The notes under the pieces are model-generated. The model was not told where the DNA came from. It saw only the letters and a list, made by a program, of their open reading frames with translations, and made no database searches. From positions 1-35,782 of the forward strand of contig DASWOP010000193.1 in assembly GCA_036404255.1 (NCBI GenBank): a DNA stretch of 35,782 bases, in the 5' to 3' direction. Of this stretch, positions 1-8,773 are shown one piece after another. A program made the translations under genes and the position numbers. This stretch comes from JARLFX01 sp036404255 (GTDB lineage: Bacteria > Acidobacteriota > Terriglobia > Terriglobales > Acidobacteriaceae). Position 1 is the first letter of the stretch, and each line of letters begins with the position of its first letter.

Positions 1-1
1 C

Positions 2-2485
2 AATGCATATGCTCAGAGCGGTCCGAAAGATGCCGCAACCGCCCGCTCATTTGCTGCAATCACCAGCGTGACAGCGTTGGCCAATGGCATGGAAGTGCAT
101 GATGGCCAATTGGTGCTGCGCGTCATCGCGTTGCGGGATGATGTGCTGCGCATTCGTGCGGGCAGCGATGGTTCGCTGCCAGAAGATGCGTCTTGGGCGG
201 TTCTGGCCCACGCCCGCACCGCCTCCACCCCCGTTGTACAGGATACGAATGATGCTATCGCGGGATTTCATACTTCAAGCCTGAGTGTTCGCATGGAGCG
301 CGGCACCGGATTGCTCACCGTGCTCGATGCGGCAGGGAAGATTCTGCGGCAGGATGCTTCACCTCTTCAGTTCACAGGTAAGGGAATTCACATCGCCACA
401 GTCATGGCTCCAGATGAACATGACTTCGGTCTGGGCGATAAGACCGGAGATTTTGACCGTCGCGGTCAGGCGTTTCGTCTTTGGAATACCGATGCGTATG
501 GTTGGCAGGAGTCCACCGATCCGCTCTACAAGAGCATCCCGTTCTATTTGAGCTACCGTTCTGGAGATTGTCTGGGTGTGCTGGTAGACAATACATGGTC
601 CTCCTCATTCGATTTCGGTAAGACAGTAACAGACACATTTCAGTACCGGTCAGAGGGCGGTGGCGGCGATATCTATTTGCTGTACGGGCCGTCCGCAAAG
701 CAGGTGTTGGCAAGTTATGCATGGTTGACAGGGCCTACGCCGCTGCCTCCGTTGTGGGCGCTCGGCTTTCAACAGTCGCGCTACAGCTACACAACGCAGG
801 AACGTGTGCTCCAGGTAGCAGGTCGGCTGCGCAAAGACAGAATTCCTGCCGATGCCATCTATCTGGATATCGATTATCAGGAAAAAAACAGGCCGTTTAC
901 GGTCGATGCAAAGGCGTTTCCCGATTTACAGGGAATGGTCGCTGCGTTGCATCGGGAAAAATTTCACATCGTCGCCATTACCGATCTGCATATTGCCGAT
1001 CTGCCGGGACAGAAGTATGCTCCATTCGACAGCGGCTCTGCAGGCAATCATTTTGTGCACAATACCGACGGATCGCTATTTGTAGGGCGTGTGTGGCCGG
1101 GGCCGAGTGTGTTTCCCGAATTCACGCAGCAGAAGACGAGAGCGTGGTGGGGTGGGCTGTATTCGGATTTCACGCAGATGGGAATCGACGGCTTCTGGAA
1201 CGATATGAATGAGCCCTCGGTCTTCAATGCACAGAAGACCATGCCGGACACGGTCGTTCACCGCATTGATGAACCAGGATTTGCTCCGCGATCCGCGACG
1301 CATCGTGAGATTCACAATGTGTACGGAATGGAAAATGCGCGCGCAACCTACGATGGCCTGCTTACATTGCGGCCGGAGGTGCGGCCCTTTGTGTTGACAC
1401 GCGCGGCTTATGCAGGAACGCAGCGCTATGCGGCAACATGGACAGGAGATAACTCTGCTACGTGGAACCATCTGCGGCTCACGACGCCGATGCTCAAGAA
1501 TCTTGGGCTCAGCGGATTCTCGCTGGCCGGAGCAGATGTAGGAGGGTATGCCGGAACTCCTTCGCCGGATCTGCTGACAAAGTGGATTGAAATCGCTGCG
1601 TTCCAGCCACTGGATCGTGATCATGCTGAAAAGGGAACAGGCGATCATGAGGTCTGGGCCAATGGTGTGGAGCAGGAAGCTATTCGCCAGCGTTTTATTG
1701 AGACCCGGTATAAGCTGTTGCCCTATCTTTATACCGTGATGGAGGACGGTACACGGACTGGGCTGCCGTTACTGCGGCCATTATTTCTGGAGTATCCAGA
1801 TGCAACGCCGGACCGCCATCCCCTTGATATGGATCAGGCTGCGTCCGGCGAATTCATGGTTGGCCCGGATCTGCTGATTGCGCCGCCAGCCTTTCCCGAT
1901 AAGCTGGACGACTACGAAGCAACGCTGCCTTCCCCGGACTGGTATGACTTCTGGACGGGTAAGCGTGTGGGAGAGCATGGAATGAGCAGCGTTGCCAGCG
2001 GGCTGCAACCGGAGGCAGGCGCGGGTCCGGAGATTCCAACTTTGCATATCCATCCCGAACTGGGGTCCCTGCCTGTATTTGTACGCGCTGGTGCAATTGT
2101 GCCAATAGCGCCGCTGGTCCAGTCCACATCCGATACGCCAGAGGGACCGTTGACGCTGCGTGTTTTTGCGGGCAGACGTTGCGAAGGCCTTCTCTATCAG
2201 GACGATGGTGCAAGCTTTGCCTATCGAAAAGGAAATTTTCTCCGTATGAAATTCACCTGTGATGTCTCTCCGGCGGATGGCCAACTCGCAATTCACATCA
2301 GCAAACACGAGGGCTCTTATCCGGCATGGTGGAAGAGCATTATGGTGGAGGTAAATGGCTTGGTGGAGCCAGCGAAATCAGTGATCATCGATGGCCATGA
2401 CGCAGAGTTCAAAAAACAGCTCGGTCAGCCGCTGCTCCTCGTGCTGCCGGATGATGGTCATGGAGCGGAGATAGTAATTCACTGA
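2..2485 (+). CDS. GH31 alpha-glucosidase, 5' end cut by window edge
   Basis: Glycoside hydrolase family 31 enzyme that releases glucose from alpha-glucosides, probably exported. The frame is open from the first base of the window. Its first residues (NAYAQSGPKD) resemble the end of a signal peptide with an A-Y-A cleavage site, so the true start lies upstream; the ATG/GTG codons inside (for example GTG at 68) are unlikely starts. About 827 codons are visible, close to full family length. The catalytic nucleophile is the Asp of WNDMNEPS (codon near 1202) and the acid/base is the Asp of WTGDNSATW (codon near 1448). The beta-sandwich C-terminal part (…VFVRAGAIVPIAP…) is typical of the family. It is on the opposite strand to the lipid operon and separated by another gene, so it probably is not part of that locus. 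Substrate preference (maltose, isomaltose, xyloside) cannot be read here. Confidence 0.93.
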   Translation, partial: NAYAQSGPKDAATARSFAAITSVTALANGMEVHDGQLVLRVIALRDDVLRIRAGSDGSLPEDASWAVLAHARTASTPVVQDTNDAIAGFHTSSLSVRMERGTGLLTVLDAAGKILRQDASPLQFTGKGIHIATVMAPDEHDFGLGDKTGDFDRRGQAFRLWNTDAYGWQESTDPLYKSIPFYLSYRSGDCLGVLVDNTWSSSFDFGKTVTDTFQYRSEGGGGDIYLLYGPSAKQVLASYAWLTGPTPLPPLWALGFQQSRYSYTTQERVLQVAGRLRKDRIPADAIYLDIDYQEKNRPFTVDAKAFPDLQGMVAALHREKFHIVAITDLHIADLPGQKYAPFDSGSAGNHFVHNTDGSLFVGRVWPGPSVFPEFTQQKTRAWWGGLYSDFTQMGIDGFWNDMNEPSVFNAQKTMPDTVVHRIDEPGFAPRSATHREIHNVYGMENARATYDGLLTLRPEVRPFVLTRAAYAGTQRYAATWTGDNSATWNHLRLTTPMLKNLGLSGFSLAGADVGGYAGTPSPDLLTKWIEIAAFQPLDRDHAEKGTGDHEVWANGVEQEAIRQRFIETRYKLLPYLYTVMEDGTRTGLPLLRPLFLEYPDATPDRHPLDMDQAASGEFMVGPDLLIAPPAFPDKLDDYEATLPSPDWYDFWTGKRVGEHGMSSVASGLQPEAGAGPEIPTLHIHPELGSLPVFVRAGAIVPIAPLVQSTSDTPEGPLTLRVFAGRRCEGLLYQDDGASFAYRKGNFLRMKFTCDVSPADGQLAIHISKHEGSYPAWWKSIMVEVNGLVEPAKSVIIDGHDAEFKKQLGQPLLLVLPDDGHGAEIVIH

Positions 2486-2498
2486 ATTTTACCCGGCC

Positions 2499-2523
2499 AT
2501 CGCCATCAACTCTTTCTGGCGAT
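2499..2523 (+). terminator. Hairpin just downstream of the alpha-glucosidase gene
   Basis: Perfect 7-bp inverted repeat ATCGCCA / TGGCGAT with an 11-nt loop, beginning 14 nt after the stop codon at 2485. There is no downstream T-run, so intrinsic termination is unproven; it could instead stabilise the mRNA 3' end. Confidence 0.35.
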
Positions 2524-2743
2524 AGACAACAGTACAGATGCCTTGTTGTAGTGTGATTTGCTGACAATCAGCGTCTGTAGACCTCAACCGATGAGATCGA
2601 GGATGGGTTCCATCTGTCGCGTGCTGCCTTCCCGCCATGTGACAGCGCGCACATCGTCATGTGGAGGGGATACGTAGCATCGCATCACACTATTGATGGG
2701 CCGGGAGCGGCCTCGTCGATGTAAACGAGCGAGGAGAATTCAC

Positions 2744-3256
2744 ATGAAACGTTTACCGGTCATACTGCTGATGCTTTGCTTCACGCTTCCTGCAACCTTG
2801 ATGGCGGCCGCAAAGAAGCCCATCGTCAGCCTCCAGGGCATGAAGCAGGTCTACGTTGGATGGGTGGATTTGAACCCGGATGCATATTTTGACCTGGGGT
2901 ATTCAAGCAAGGACGAGTGGGTAAAGGCCATCGACACGCTGAATAATGTATTCCAGAAGGATCTGAAGAACAAATATCTGAGTAACAGGACGGTGATGGT
3001 GTCGGCCAGCAAAGAGACCGAGAATCCTGCGGGAAGCGACCTCTACATCAAGTTCACCGATGTGAGCGTGGACAAGCACTACCGGCTGCACTTGACGGTA
3101 CATCTCATCGATCCGAAGACCAATGCAGAGATTGATACCATTCCTAATGCCGTGTATACCGGACGGGTCTGCGGACTGGTAGGGTGCCTGAACAAATCGC
3201 TGCACCAGGTAGGTGAGACGCTGGCAAAGCGGCTTGAATTCGCACCGAAGAAGTAG
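2744..3256 (+). CDS. Small secreted protein of unknown function
   Basis: The product is 170 residues. The ATG at 2744 is chosen over an in-frame ATG at 2693 because GAGGAG lies 8-13 nt upstream and the new N-terminus is a clean signal peptide (MKRLPVILLMLCF… ending …LMAAA). The mature part is a soluble alpha/beta-looking domain with two Cys residues in a GRVCGLVGCLNKS segment near the C-terminus, possibly a disulfide. It vaguely recalls small periplasmic DUF4410-like proteins, but I do not recognise the family and assign no function. It follows the alpha-glucosidase after about 260 bp and converges on the radical SAM gene ending at 3269, leaving only 12 bp between the two genes. Confidence 0.75.
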   Translation: MKRLPVILLMLCFTLPATLMAAAKKPIVSLQGMKQVYVGWVDLNPDAYFDLGYSSKDEWVKAIDTLNNVFQKDLKNKYLSNRTVMVSASKETENPAGSDLYIKFTDVSVDKHYRLHLTVHLIDPKTNAEIDTIPNAVYTGRVCGLVGCLNKSLHQVGETLAKRLEFAPKK

Positions 3257-3268
3257 TGAATGGACGAG

Positions 3269-4903
3269 TCAACGTCCCTTGGCGATTGGTTCCGGCGCAA
3301 GGGCGGGAGCAAGCCGCTTGCGCCATGGAAACGGCAGCCGGTTTTTCAATAGGCTCCAGCGAGTGTCGTGGAACGGGTCAGCCGCGGTACCGTAAACCGG
3401 GTGATAGGTTTCTATGTGCTGACGGCCAGGAATCTCAATTCCGAAATCGTTGAGTTGCATGTACTGGCGCATCTGCAGTTTGTAGCGTCCTTCGACGCCG
3501 AAGATGAGTTCGAGCAGCTTTTCGTTGAACCAGACGATGTGCCGGAAGCCAAACTCCCACAGGTAGGTATAGGCCTTGAAGAATTTCCAGTCACCCTTGG
3601 TGGCGCGCCACATACCGATGACATCGCGACGAATCTTCCAGCGGACAAAGTTGAGTTCGTGCGGCTCCAGATGTGAGGTGCGTACGTTGCTGAAGTAGCC
3701 ATCGTACCATCGGAAGTCGAAGAGGTTGGCGACGCGACCGGCAGTAATCATGTCGCCACGCAACGGCGTCTTGGGATAGGGCGTCATGATCTGGTCCATG
3801 ACGCTGGTGATGCCCATATTCTTGACGAACTGATAGTTCTCGCGGATGCTCTCTGGATCATCGTCCGGCAGGCCGTTGATGATTCCGGCGATGACGATGA
3901 TGCCCTCCTTCTGCAGGGCGGCGACTCCACGCTGAATGGTATCGAGTGTGTTGGGCTTGTTCATGGTGCGCAGGTTCTTGAGGGAGGCATTCTCAATGCC
4001 GAGAAAGATGGATACAAAGCCCGCCTGCACCATCTTCCTGGCCAGGTCCGGGCGGTGAGCGAATCCAATGGGACTGGCCTGGGTGGTGAACATCAGATTC
4101 TTGAGCTTGAGGCCAATAACACCGTCGCATAGCTGCTCAAACCGATCCATGTCGAGGGTGATGTTGTCGTCGGTACAGAAGATGTGGCGCGCGCCCCGGC
4201 TATAAGCGTCTTCGATGTCGGCGAGAACCCGTTCGATGGGAAAGAGCCTGAAGGAGCGGCCATACATTTCGCGGATGCTGCAGAAGTTGCACATATGCAG
4301 GCAGCCGCGGCTGGTCTCAATGACATCTGCGCGGCGGAAGTACATGTGAAAGCCCTTATCGAGGCGTTTGTCACGGGCAGGGATGCGAATACGTGTGATG
4401 TCTTCCAGCGGACGCGGGCCATTGTGGTGAAAGACGCCGTCCTGGTTGTAGGAGAGCCCGGGAATAGTTTGCAGGCTACCAGCGCCAGCTTCGAGATTGT
4501 CGAGCAGTTCACCGAAGGCGAAGTCTCCCTCGCCGCGGATGAGGAAGTCCCAGATTGGGGCATCAGGGCTGGAGGCAATGGTCTCAGCGAAGAGAGTGGC
4601 ATGATAGCCGCCGAGTACGGTGCGAATGTGGGGGTCAAACTGTTTAGCAAGATGAGCGAAACCGACCGTGGTCTCGTACTGGAAGGTCATCGAGGTAAAG
4701 CCGACGACATCCGGTTTGAAGTCGCGCAGAACCTGCAGGAAGCGTGGAATTGCCTTCATGCGCCAGATGGCCATGTCTGCCACGCGTACATCGTGGTTAT
4801 CAATTTGTGCCGCGATGGTCGCCATGGCGACGCTTGGCGGTTCCCATTGCCGACGGGGAACCCAAGGGGAAGTGGCAGGACTTTGAACCAGAAGAGCTCT
4901 CAT
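3269..4903 (-). CDS. B12-binding-type radical SAM protein (second in operon A)
   Basis: The product is 544 residues. The N-terminal ~1-180 has the Rossmann-like layout of a cobalamin-binding domain (MRALLVQSPA start; DVVGFTSMT; GGYHATL; GEGDFAFGELL), without the classical DxHxxG His motif. The radical SAM [4Fe-4S] motif CLHMCNFC is at residues 201-208, followed by a TIM-barrel-like half (TDDNITLD; GIENAS; GIINGLPDDDPESI). A ~150-residue C-terminal tail (RWKIRRDVIGMW…) completes it. Class B enzymes of this build methylate or rearrange unactivated carbons; the substrate here is unknown. It is the last gene of operon A and lies 75 bp after an ACP gene, an arrangement repeated at 12643-10876, which suggests an acyl-ACP substrate (inference). 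The ATG at 4903 has only a weak GGGGG-type ribosome site. Confidence 0.88.
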   Translation of the reverse strand: MRALLVQSPATSPWVPRRQWEPPSVAMATIAAQIDNHDVRVADMAIWRMKAIPRFLQVLRDFKPDVVGFTSMTFQYETTVGFAHLAKQFDPHIRTVLGGYHATLFAETIASSPDAPIWDFLIRGEGDFAFGELLDNLEAGAGSLQTIPGLSYNQDGVFHHNGPRPLEDITRIRIPARDKRLDKGFHMYFRRADVIETSRGCLHMCNFCSIREMYGRSFRLFPIERVLADIEDAYSRGARHIFCTDDNITLDMDRFEQLCDGVIGLKLKNLMFTTQASPIGFAHRPDLARKMVQAGFVSIFLGIENASLKNLRTMNKPNTLDTIQRGVAALQKEGIIVIAGIINGLPDDDPESIRENYQFVKNMGITSVMDQIMTPYPKTPLRGDMITAGRVANLFDFRWYDGYFSNVRTSHLEPHELNFVRWKIRRDVIGMWRATKGDWKFFKAYTYLWEFGFRHIVWFNEKLLELIFGVEGRYKLQMRQYMQLNDFGIEIPGRQHIETYHPVYGTAADPFHDTRWSLLKNRLPFPWRKRLAPALAPEPIAKGR

Positions 4904-4978
4904 ATGGCCCCCAAACGTAGAACAACTAAGTCTGCGGGCCGGGGAACCAGCAAATATTTAACATGATACTCCGGCAAA

Positions 4979-5257
4979 TCATTGTCCGTGACGGAGATCA
5001 ACCGATTGCAGGTCAACCAGCTTTGCGCGAACGACGGCATCGATGTGTTCGATGGTATCGAGGCTATCCACGTCAATCTCGCGAGGCAGAAACTCAATGC
5101 CGAAGTTGCTTTCCAGAAAGTCGACGAGGCTGATCATACCGAGAGAGTCAACGATACCGCTGGTGATAAGTGGCGTGGCATCAGTGAAGTCGGCGGCGGG
5201 AGAACCGTGCAGAAAATTCTCTGCGATGTAGGCGCGAATCTGGGGCTTGATGGGCAC
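4979..5257 (-). CDS. Acyl carrier protein (second ACP of operon A)
   Basis: This is a 92-residue phosphopantetheine-binding protein. The attachment serine is Ser38 in the motif GIVDSLGMISL. Helix-rich flanks (PQIRAYIAENF before, LVDFLESNFGIEF after) match the ACP fold, and acidic residues cluster around the serine. Its start is 3 bp from the ligase stop codon at 5261, so the two genes are translationally linked; the ligase probably loads this ACP. A radical SAM gene follows directly. No phosphopantetheinyl transferase gene is visible in the window, so activation must come from elsewhere in the genome. Confidence 0.92.
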   Translation of the reverse strand: MPIKPQIRAYIAENFLHGSPAADFTDATPLITSGIVDSLGMISLVDFLESNFGIEFLPREIDVDSLDTIEHIDAVVRAKLVDLQSVDLRHGQ

Positions 5258-5260
5258 AGT

Positions 5261-6736
5261 TCAGTCTTTCTGCATTGCGGATAAAGCGGCGTAATCGATT
5301 TTGCCGCGATTTCCCCTGGGCATTGCATCGATGAACAGGATATGGTCGGGCAACATGTAGGCAGGCAGCGAGCGCGCACAATACATGCGGGCATCTGTCG
5401 GCGTGAGAGTTGTGGAAGCTCTGAGGCAGGCGAAAGCAGTAAGGCAAGTGCCTGTCTGCGGGCGTGTAGTGGCTATCACTGCGGCTTCCAGTATATCTGC
5501 ATGGTTGAGAAGCGCGGTCTCTATTTCGGCGAGTTCGATGCGGAAGCCGCGGCGTTTTACCTGACGGTCGAAGCGGCCGAGATAGGTGTAGCTACCAGTG
5601 GAGTCCAATTGAACGCGATCGCCGGTGCGATAGAACTGACGGCCGTGCAGGCAGACGAAGGCTCGGGAGGTCTCCTGCGGATGGCCCCAATAGCCGCTCA
5701 TGAGAGAGTCGCCGCCAGCGAGGAGTTCGCCGGTAGCAGGATCGACGGTGATCTCGGCATAGGGACAGGGTTGGCCGATGGGAAGTGGGCTGGCGCCGTC
5801 AAAGCCTGTAGGGACAGGATGCCAGGTGACCACATTAGTCTCAGTGGGGCCGTAGAGATTGGCGCAGAGCGCATGCGGGACCGCGGTCTGCAGGCGGACG
5901 ACATCGGGCGGCGAAAAAACCTCACCGGCGAAGAGGATGAGGCGCAGATCGGGATAGGTATAGTCTGCAAACCGGCCACGATGCAACATGCCCGAGAGGA
6001 TGGAGGGTACGGAGTACCAGCAGGTGATGCGTGCATCGCGGATGAAGGTGGTAAGGAAGCGCGGCATCCACACGATATTGCTGGGAACGAGGACACAGGC
6101 AGCACCGGTGAGGGCCATGTTGAAGATATCGAAGGTGGAGAGGTCGAAGCCGAGAGGCGAAGGGCAGGCGATGCGGTCCGCTGAGGTGATGTGGAACTCG
6201 CTGGCGGTCCAGTGGACGAAGGTGGCGATGGCGCGATGGGAGAGGACGACGCCTTTGGGTTGACCGGAAGAGCCGGATGTAAAGAGGATCAAGGCGGGAT
6301 TGGGGTCATCGATGACGGGCAATGAATCTGGAGATGCCGGAGATTCCGGCCACGGAAGGAACGTGCCGGTGCGACTGTCCGTGATGCGCGGGGGGCAGGT
6401 ATCGCCGTGGATGACGAGACGGGCAGAGCACTCAGCTACTACGGATTCGATACGCTCAGCAGGCCACTGGGGATGGATGGGAACGCAGATGGCTCCGGCG
6501 AAGAGCGTAGCAAAAAGTGCGATGATGGCATCGGTCGTCTTGGGAAGTACAAGAACGATGCGATCCTGTGGAACAACGCCGAATTCCACAAAGCGGACGG
6601 CGAGCGATTGAGCTTGGGCGAGCAGTTCGCTGAAAGAAGTTACACGGTCTTCTTCCATGATGGCCGGAGCAGCCGGCGAAGCCGCAGTGGTATGTGCGAG
6701 CCATGCGCAGAGCGAATCTTTACTGGGCGCGGGCAA
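5261..6736 (-). CDS. AMP-forming acyl-CoA/acyl-ACP ligase (ANL superfamily)
   Basis: Adenylates a carboxylic acid and transfers it to CoA or an ACP. Core motifs are present in order: ILFTSGSSGQPKGVV (A3, P-loop), LYGPTETNV (A5), YRTGDRV (A7), GRFDRQVKRRGFRIE (A8 hinge) and PRGNRGKIDY with the A10 lysine. The reading frame stays open to 6826, overlapping the upstream KASIII-like gene by over 100 bp. A TTG at 6736, overlapping it by 17 bp, gives a normal 491-residue protein; the first in-frame ATG (6658) would remove the start of the N-terminal domain. The start is therefore uncertain. Given the adjacent ACP gene, its likely role is loading a starter or fatty acid onto carrier protein, as the comparable ligase does in aryl-polyene clusters (inference). 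I see no residue pattern that identifies the acid. Confidence 0.88.
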   Translation of the reverse strand: MPAPSKDSLCAWLAHTTAASPAAPAIMEEDRVTSFSELLAQAQSLAVRFVEFGVVPQDRIVLVLPKTTDAIIALFATLFAGAICVPIHPQWPAERIESVVAECSARLVIHGDTCPPRITDSRTGTFLPWPESPASPDSLPVIDDPNPALILFTSGSSGQPKGVVLSHRAIATFVHWTASEFHITSADRIACPSPLGFDLSTFDIFNMALTGAACVLVPSNIVWMPRFLTTFIRDARITCWYSVPSILSGMLHRGRFADYTYPDLRLILFAGEVFSPPDVVRLQTAVPHALCANLYGPTETNVVTWHPVPTGFDGASPLPIGQPCPYAEITVDPATGELLAGGDSLMSGYWGHPQETSRAFVCLHGRQFYRTGDRVQLDSTGSYTYLGRFDRQVKRRGFRIELAEIETALLNHADILEAAVIATTRPQTGTCLTAFACLRASTTLTPTDARMYCARSLPAYMLPDHILFIDAMPRGNRGKIDYAALSAMQKD

Positions 6737-7727
6737 GGGTGACTCCCCAGGTGAAACCGATGCCGACAGATGCGAACAGGAGCAACTGGCCGGGATGTAT
6801 AAGGCCGTCGCGTTGCATCTCAACATAGTTAATGACGAGGTCGCTGGCGAAGGTGTGGCCGAAGTCGGCCATGGGAGTCAACGGGAGGTCATCTTCAGAC
6901 AGGCTAAGCATGCGGCGAAAACCATCGCGGTCACGGTGGCTGATATTGGAATAGATAAAGTGGTCCACATCGGAGATGCTGAGGGATGACGCTGCCAGAA
7001 CTTTATGGATGAGCCGGAAGAGGTTGAGATAGTAGATCGGCATCACCTTGTTCTCGATGCTGAGCGCATCAGCGATGAGTTTGACGCTGCCGTTGATGTG
7101 GTTCAGGGAGATGGCTTGATGCAGGTGGCCGAGCGATGTGGTTTCCACGCCCAGCAACGTGGGGCCGTGGCCGTTGCGACGCAGAATAACAGCGCTGGCG
7201 GCGTCGCCCTGCACCGTGATGGGAAGCAGCGAGCGATTGCCAGGGGGCGCGGTATCGCCAGTGACCAGCACGGCGGTCTGAATGCTATTGTCCATGCTCA
7301 TCCAGCCGAGGGCGGTTTTGATGGCAAGGTGCAGCGCGGCGCAACCGCCGGCCTTGAAGCTCAGGTTGACGGCGGTCTCGGCGCCAAGTTCTGCGCTGAG
7401 GCGATGTGCGAACGATAACGACTGCGTATTTTCGCCAGGGAAGCTGCTGAAATCGAGGATGAGATGGATGTCGCGCGCCTTGATGCCTGCATCTGCAATG
7501 GCCTGCGAGGCGGCCTGTAGTACGAGATTGTAGGGCTGGGTGTCGGCGTCACAGACGCGGACGCTGGTGAGACCGAGACCGTCCACTGCCTTTTGCCGGG
7601 CGAGAGAAGGGAGTGGTTCAAGGGCAGCGGTAACGCGCGTATGTTCGCGGCGCAGAATTTCATCCACCATCTCCATACCGGAGGGAACGGCGTAGGCGGC
7701 AGATGCAATGCAGGCATTCAGGTTCAT
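6720..7727 (-). CDS. KASIII-like 3-oxoacyl-ACP synthase (thiolase fold)
   Basis: The product is 335 residues. The ATG at 7727 overlaps the stop of the upstream ketosynthase-like gene (ATGA), which favours it over a longer frame starting at 7961. The N-terminal half carries the KASIII nucleophile region FKAGGCAALHLAI with Cys129. The C-terminal half has DFGHTFASDLVIN, corresponding to the family's GN-x-GAAS segment, and YSNISHRD where FabH enzymes have a His-Gln-Ala-Asn-like motif, so the catalytic His/Asn environment differs from housekeeping FabH. Family members start fatty-acid chains, join two acyl groups (OleA-like) or transfer acyl groups (CerJ/DarB-like). Within this operon it could prime the dedicated synthase. 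Function within the superfamily is uncertain. Confidence 0.85.
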   Translation of the reverse strand: MNLNACIASAAYAVPSGMEMVDEILRREHTRVTAALEPLPSLARQKAVDGLGLTSVRVCDADTQPYNLVLQAASQAIADAGIKARDIHLILDFSSFPGENTQSLSFAHRLSAELGAETAVNLSFKAGGCAALHLAIKTALGWMSMDNSIQTAVLVTGDTAPPGNRSLLPITVQGDAASAVILRRNGHGPTLLGVETTSLGHLHQAISLNHINGSVKLIADALSIENKVMPIYYLNLFRLIHKVLAASSLSISDVDHFIYSNISHRDRDGFRRMLSLSEDDLPLTPMADFGHTFASDLVINYVEMQRDGLIHPGQLLLFASVGIGFTWGVTLARAQ

Positions 7728-8773
7728 TGCAACTCCAGTAAAAGCGTGGCGAAGCCGCTGTCGCCTGAGGTGGCCAGCATGAGAGCCTTGCCTTTGGGTG
7801 GATTGCTGCTCAGCGCGAGGATAAGGTGGAACAGGCCGCCGGAATCTGCAAGGCCCGCGGCAACCGGCTGTGCGGCAAGAATAGCGGCGGCAGGATTGGT
7901 AAACTCCCGGGCCATGCACGCAGCAGAACCGGTGATACAGGGCGCACCGCTTCCGGCGCATATGGTCAGATTGGGGATGGAACTGCCAAGCATCTGTTGG
8001 ATAGATCTATGCGGTGTACCGCCATTAGCCCAGCGTCCATCCAGCAGGGAAGCGTAAGAGCGCGATGTTGAACTGCCGGATGGCTGCAAAACGCAGGCGA
8101 CGACGCCTTCGCTGGGTACAAAGCCGCGTGTGGCGGAGAGTGGTACATCGTGAAAGCACGCAGGCGAAAGCAGGTGAGCCGCCTCATACCACTCGTAGAC
8201 TGCCTGGGTGAGAGTGTCGCCGGAAAGAACGAGAGCCAGGTCTGCCTGATTGTGACGCAGCAGCGAGGCGGCATGAAGCAAAGCGCATTCAGTGGCAAAG
8301 CTCTTGCAGCCGATCGTGAGATTGGGCCCCTGCAGACCATGGAAGAGCGCCACGTGGCTGGCCGGGGCGTTGGCCAGTGTTTCAGGGAAGGTGATGGGAT
8401 CGGTACCGGACCAGCCGTTGACCGCAGCACTCTGGTAGAAGGCTTCGGTGAGTTCAACACAGCCAAAGCCGGTGGCGAAGACTACCGCAACGCGGGTGCG
8501 GTCCAGTTGGGTGAGATCGATGCCTGCATCCTGTAGTGCAAGTGATGATGCGACCATAGCCCAGGCTGAGAGGCGGTCAAGGCGACGGGTCTTGAGGCCG
8601 GGAACAATGGCGGCGGGCTGGAACGGTTCGACGAGGAATGCGCGACGCAGGCCGCTGGTCTCCCAGGCAGTAATAGGCGAGGGTTCAAGTACACGCGGAG
8701 GAATCAGCCCTGCGAGCGGGCCAAAGGGACTGACGGATCCGAAGCCGGTGATGGCTGGAGGCTGCATGGTCAT
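7724..8773 (-). CDS. Degenerate ketosynthase, probable chain-length-factor-like partner
   Basis: A 349-residue FabF-fold protein, shorter than the roughly 400-residue active enzyme encoded just upstream. The nucleophile position keeps a cysteine (Cys156 in LTIGCKSFATE). The two catalytic His motifs seen in the neighbour, HGTGT and a GH before LGAAG, are replaced by CAGSGAPC and QPVAAGLADSGG. Without the histidines decarboxylative condensation is not expected. Adjacent placement (the ATG overlaps the stop of the active KS at 8770) suggests a heterodimer, as for KS-beta/CLF subunits of type II polyketide and aryl-polyene synthases. An ATG at 8767 is an equally possible start. Confidence 0.8.
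   Translation of the reverse strand: MTMQPPAITGFGSVSPFGPLAGLIPPRVLEPSPITAWETSGLRRAFLVEPFQPAAIVPGLKTRRLDRLSAWAMVASSLALQDAGIDLTQLDRTRVAVVFATGFGCVELTEAFYQSAAVNGWSGTDPITFPETLANAPASHVALFHGLQGPNLTIGCKSFATECALLHAASLLRHNQADLALVLSGDTLTQAVYEWYEAAHLLSPACFHDVPLSATRGFVPSEGVVACVLQPSGSSTSRSYASLLDGRWANGGTPHRSIQQMLGSSIPNLTICAGSGAPCITGSAACMAREFTNPAAAILAAQPVAAGLADSGGLFHLILALSSNPPKGKALMLATSGDSGFATLLLELQ

Noticed and set aside
4184..4966. Plus-strand open frames within operon A (also 5342-6184, 9043-9888 and 11203-11829)
   Set aside because: Each is antisense to well-supported minus-strand genes, lacks a ribosome site and shows no family signature.
7728..7961. N-terminal extension of the KASIII-like protein
   Set aside because: The Arg/Cys-rich extra residues are antisense-like noise inside the upstream KS-like gene; the ATG at 7727 overlapping its stop is the natural start.
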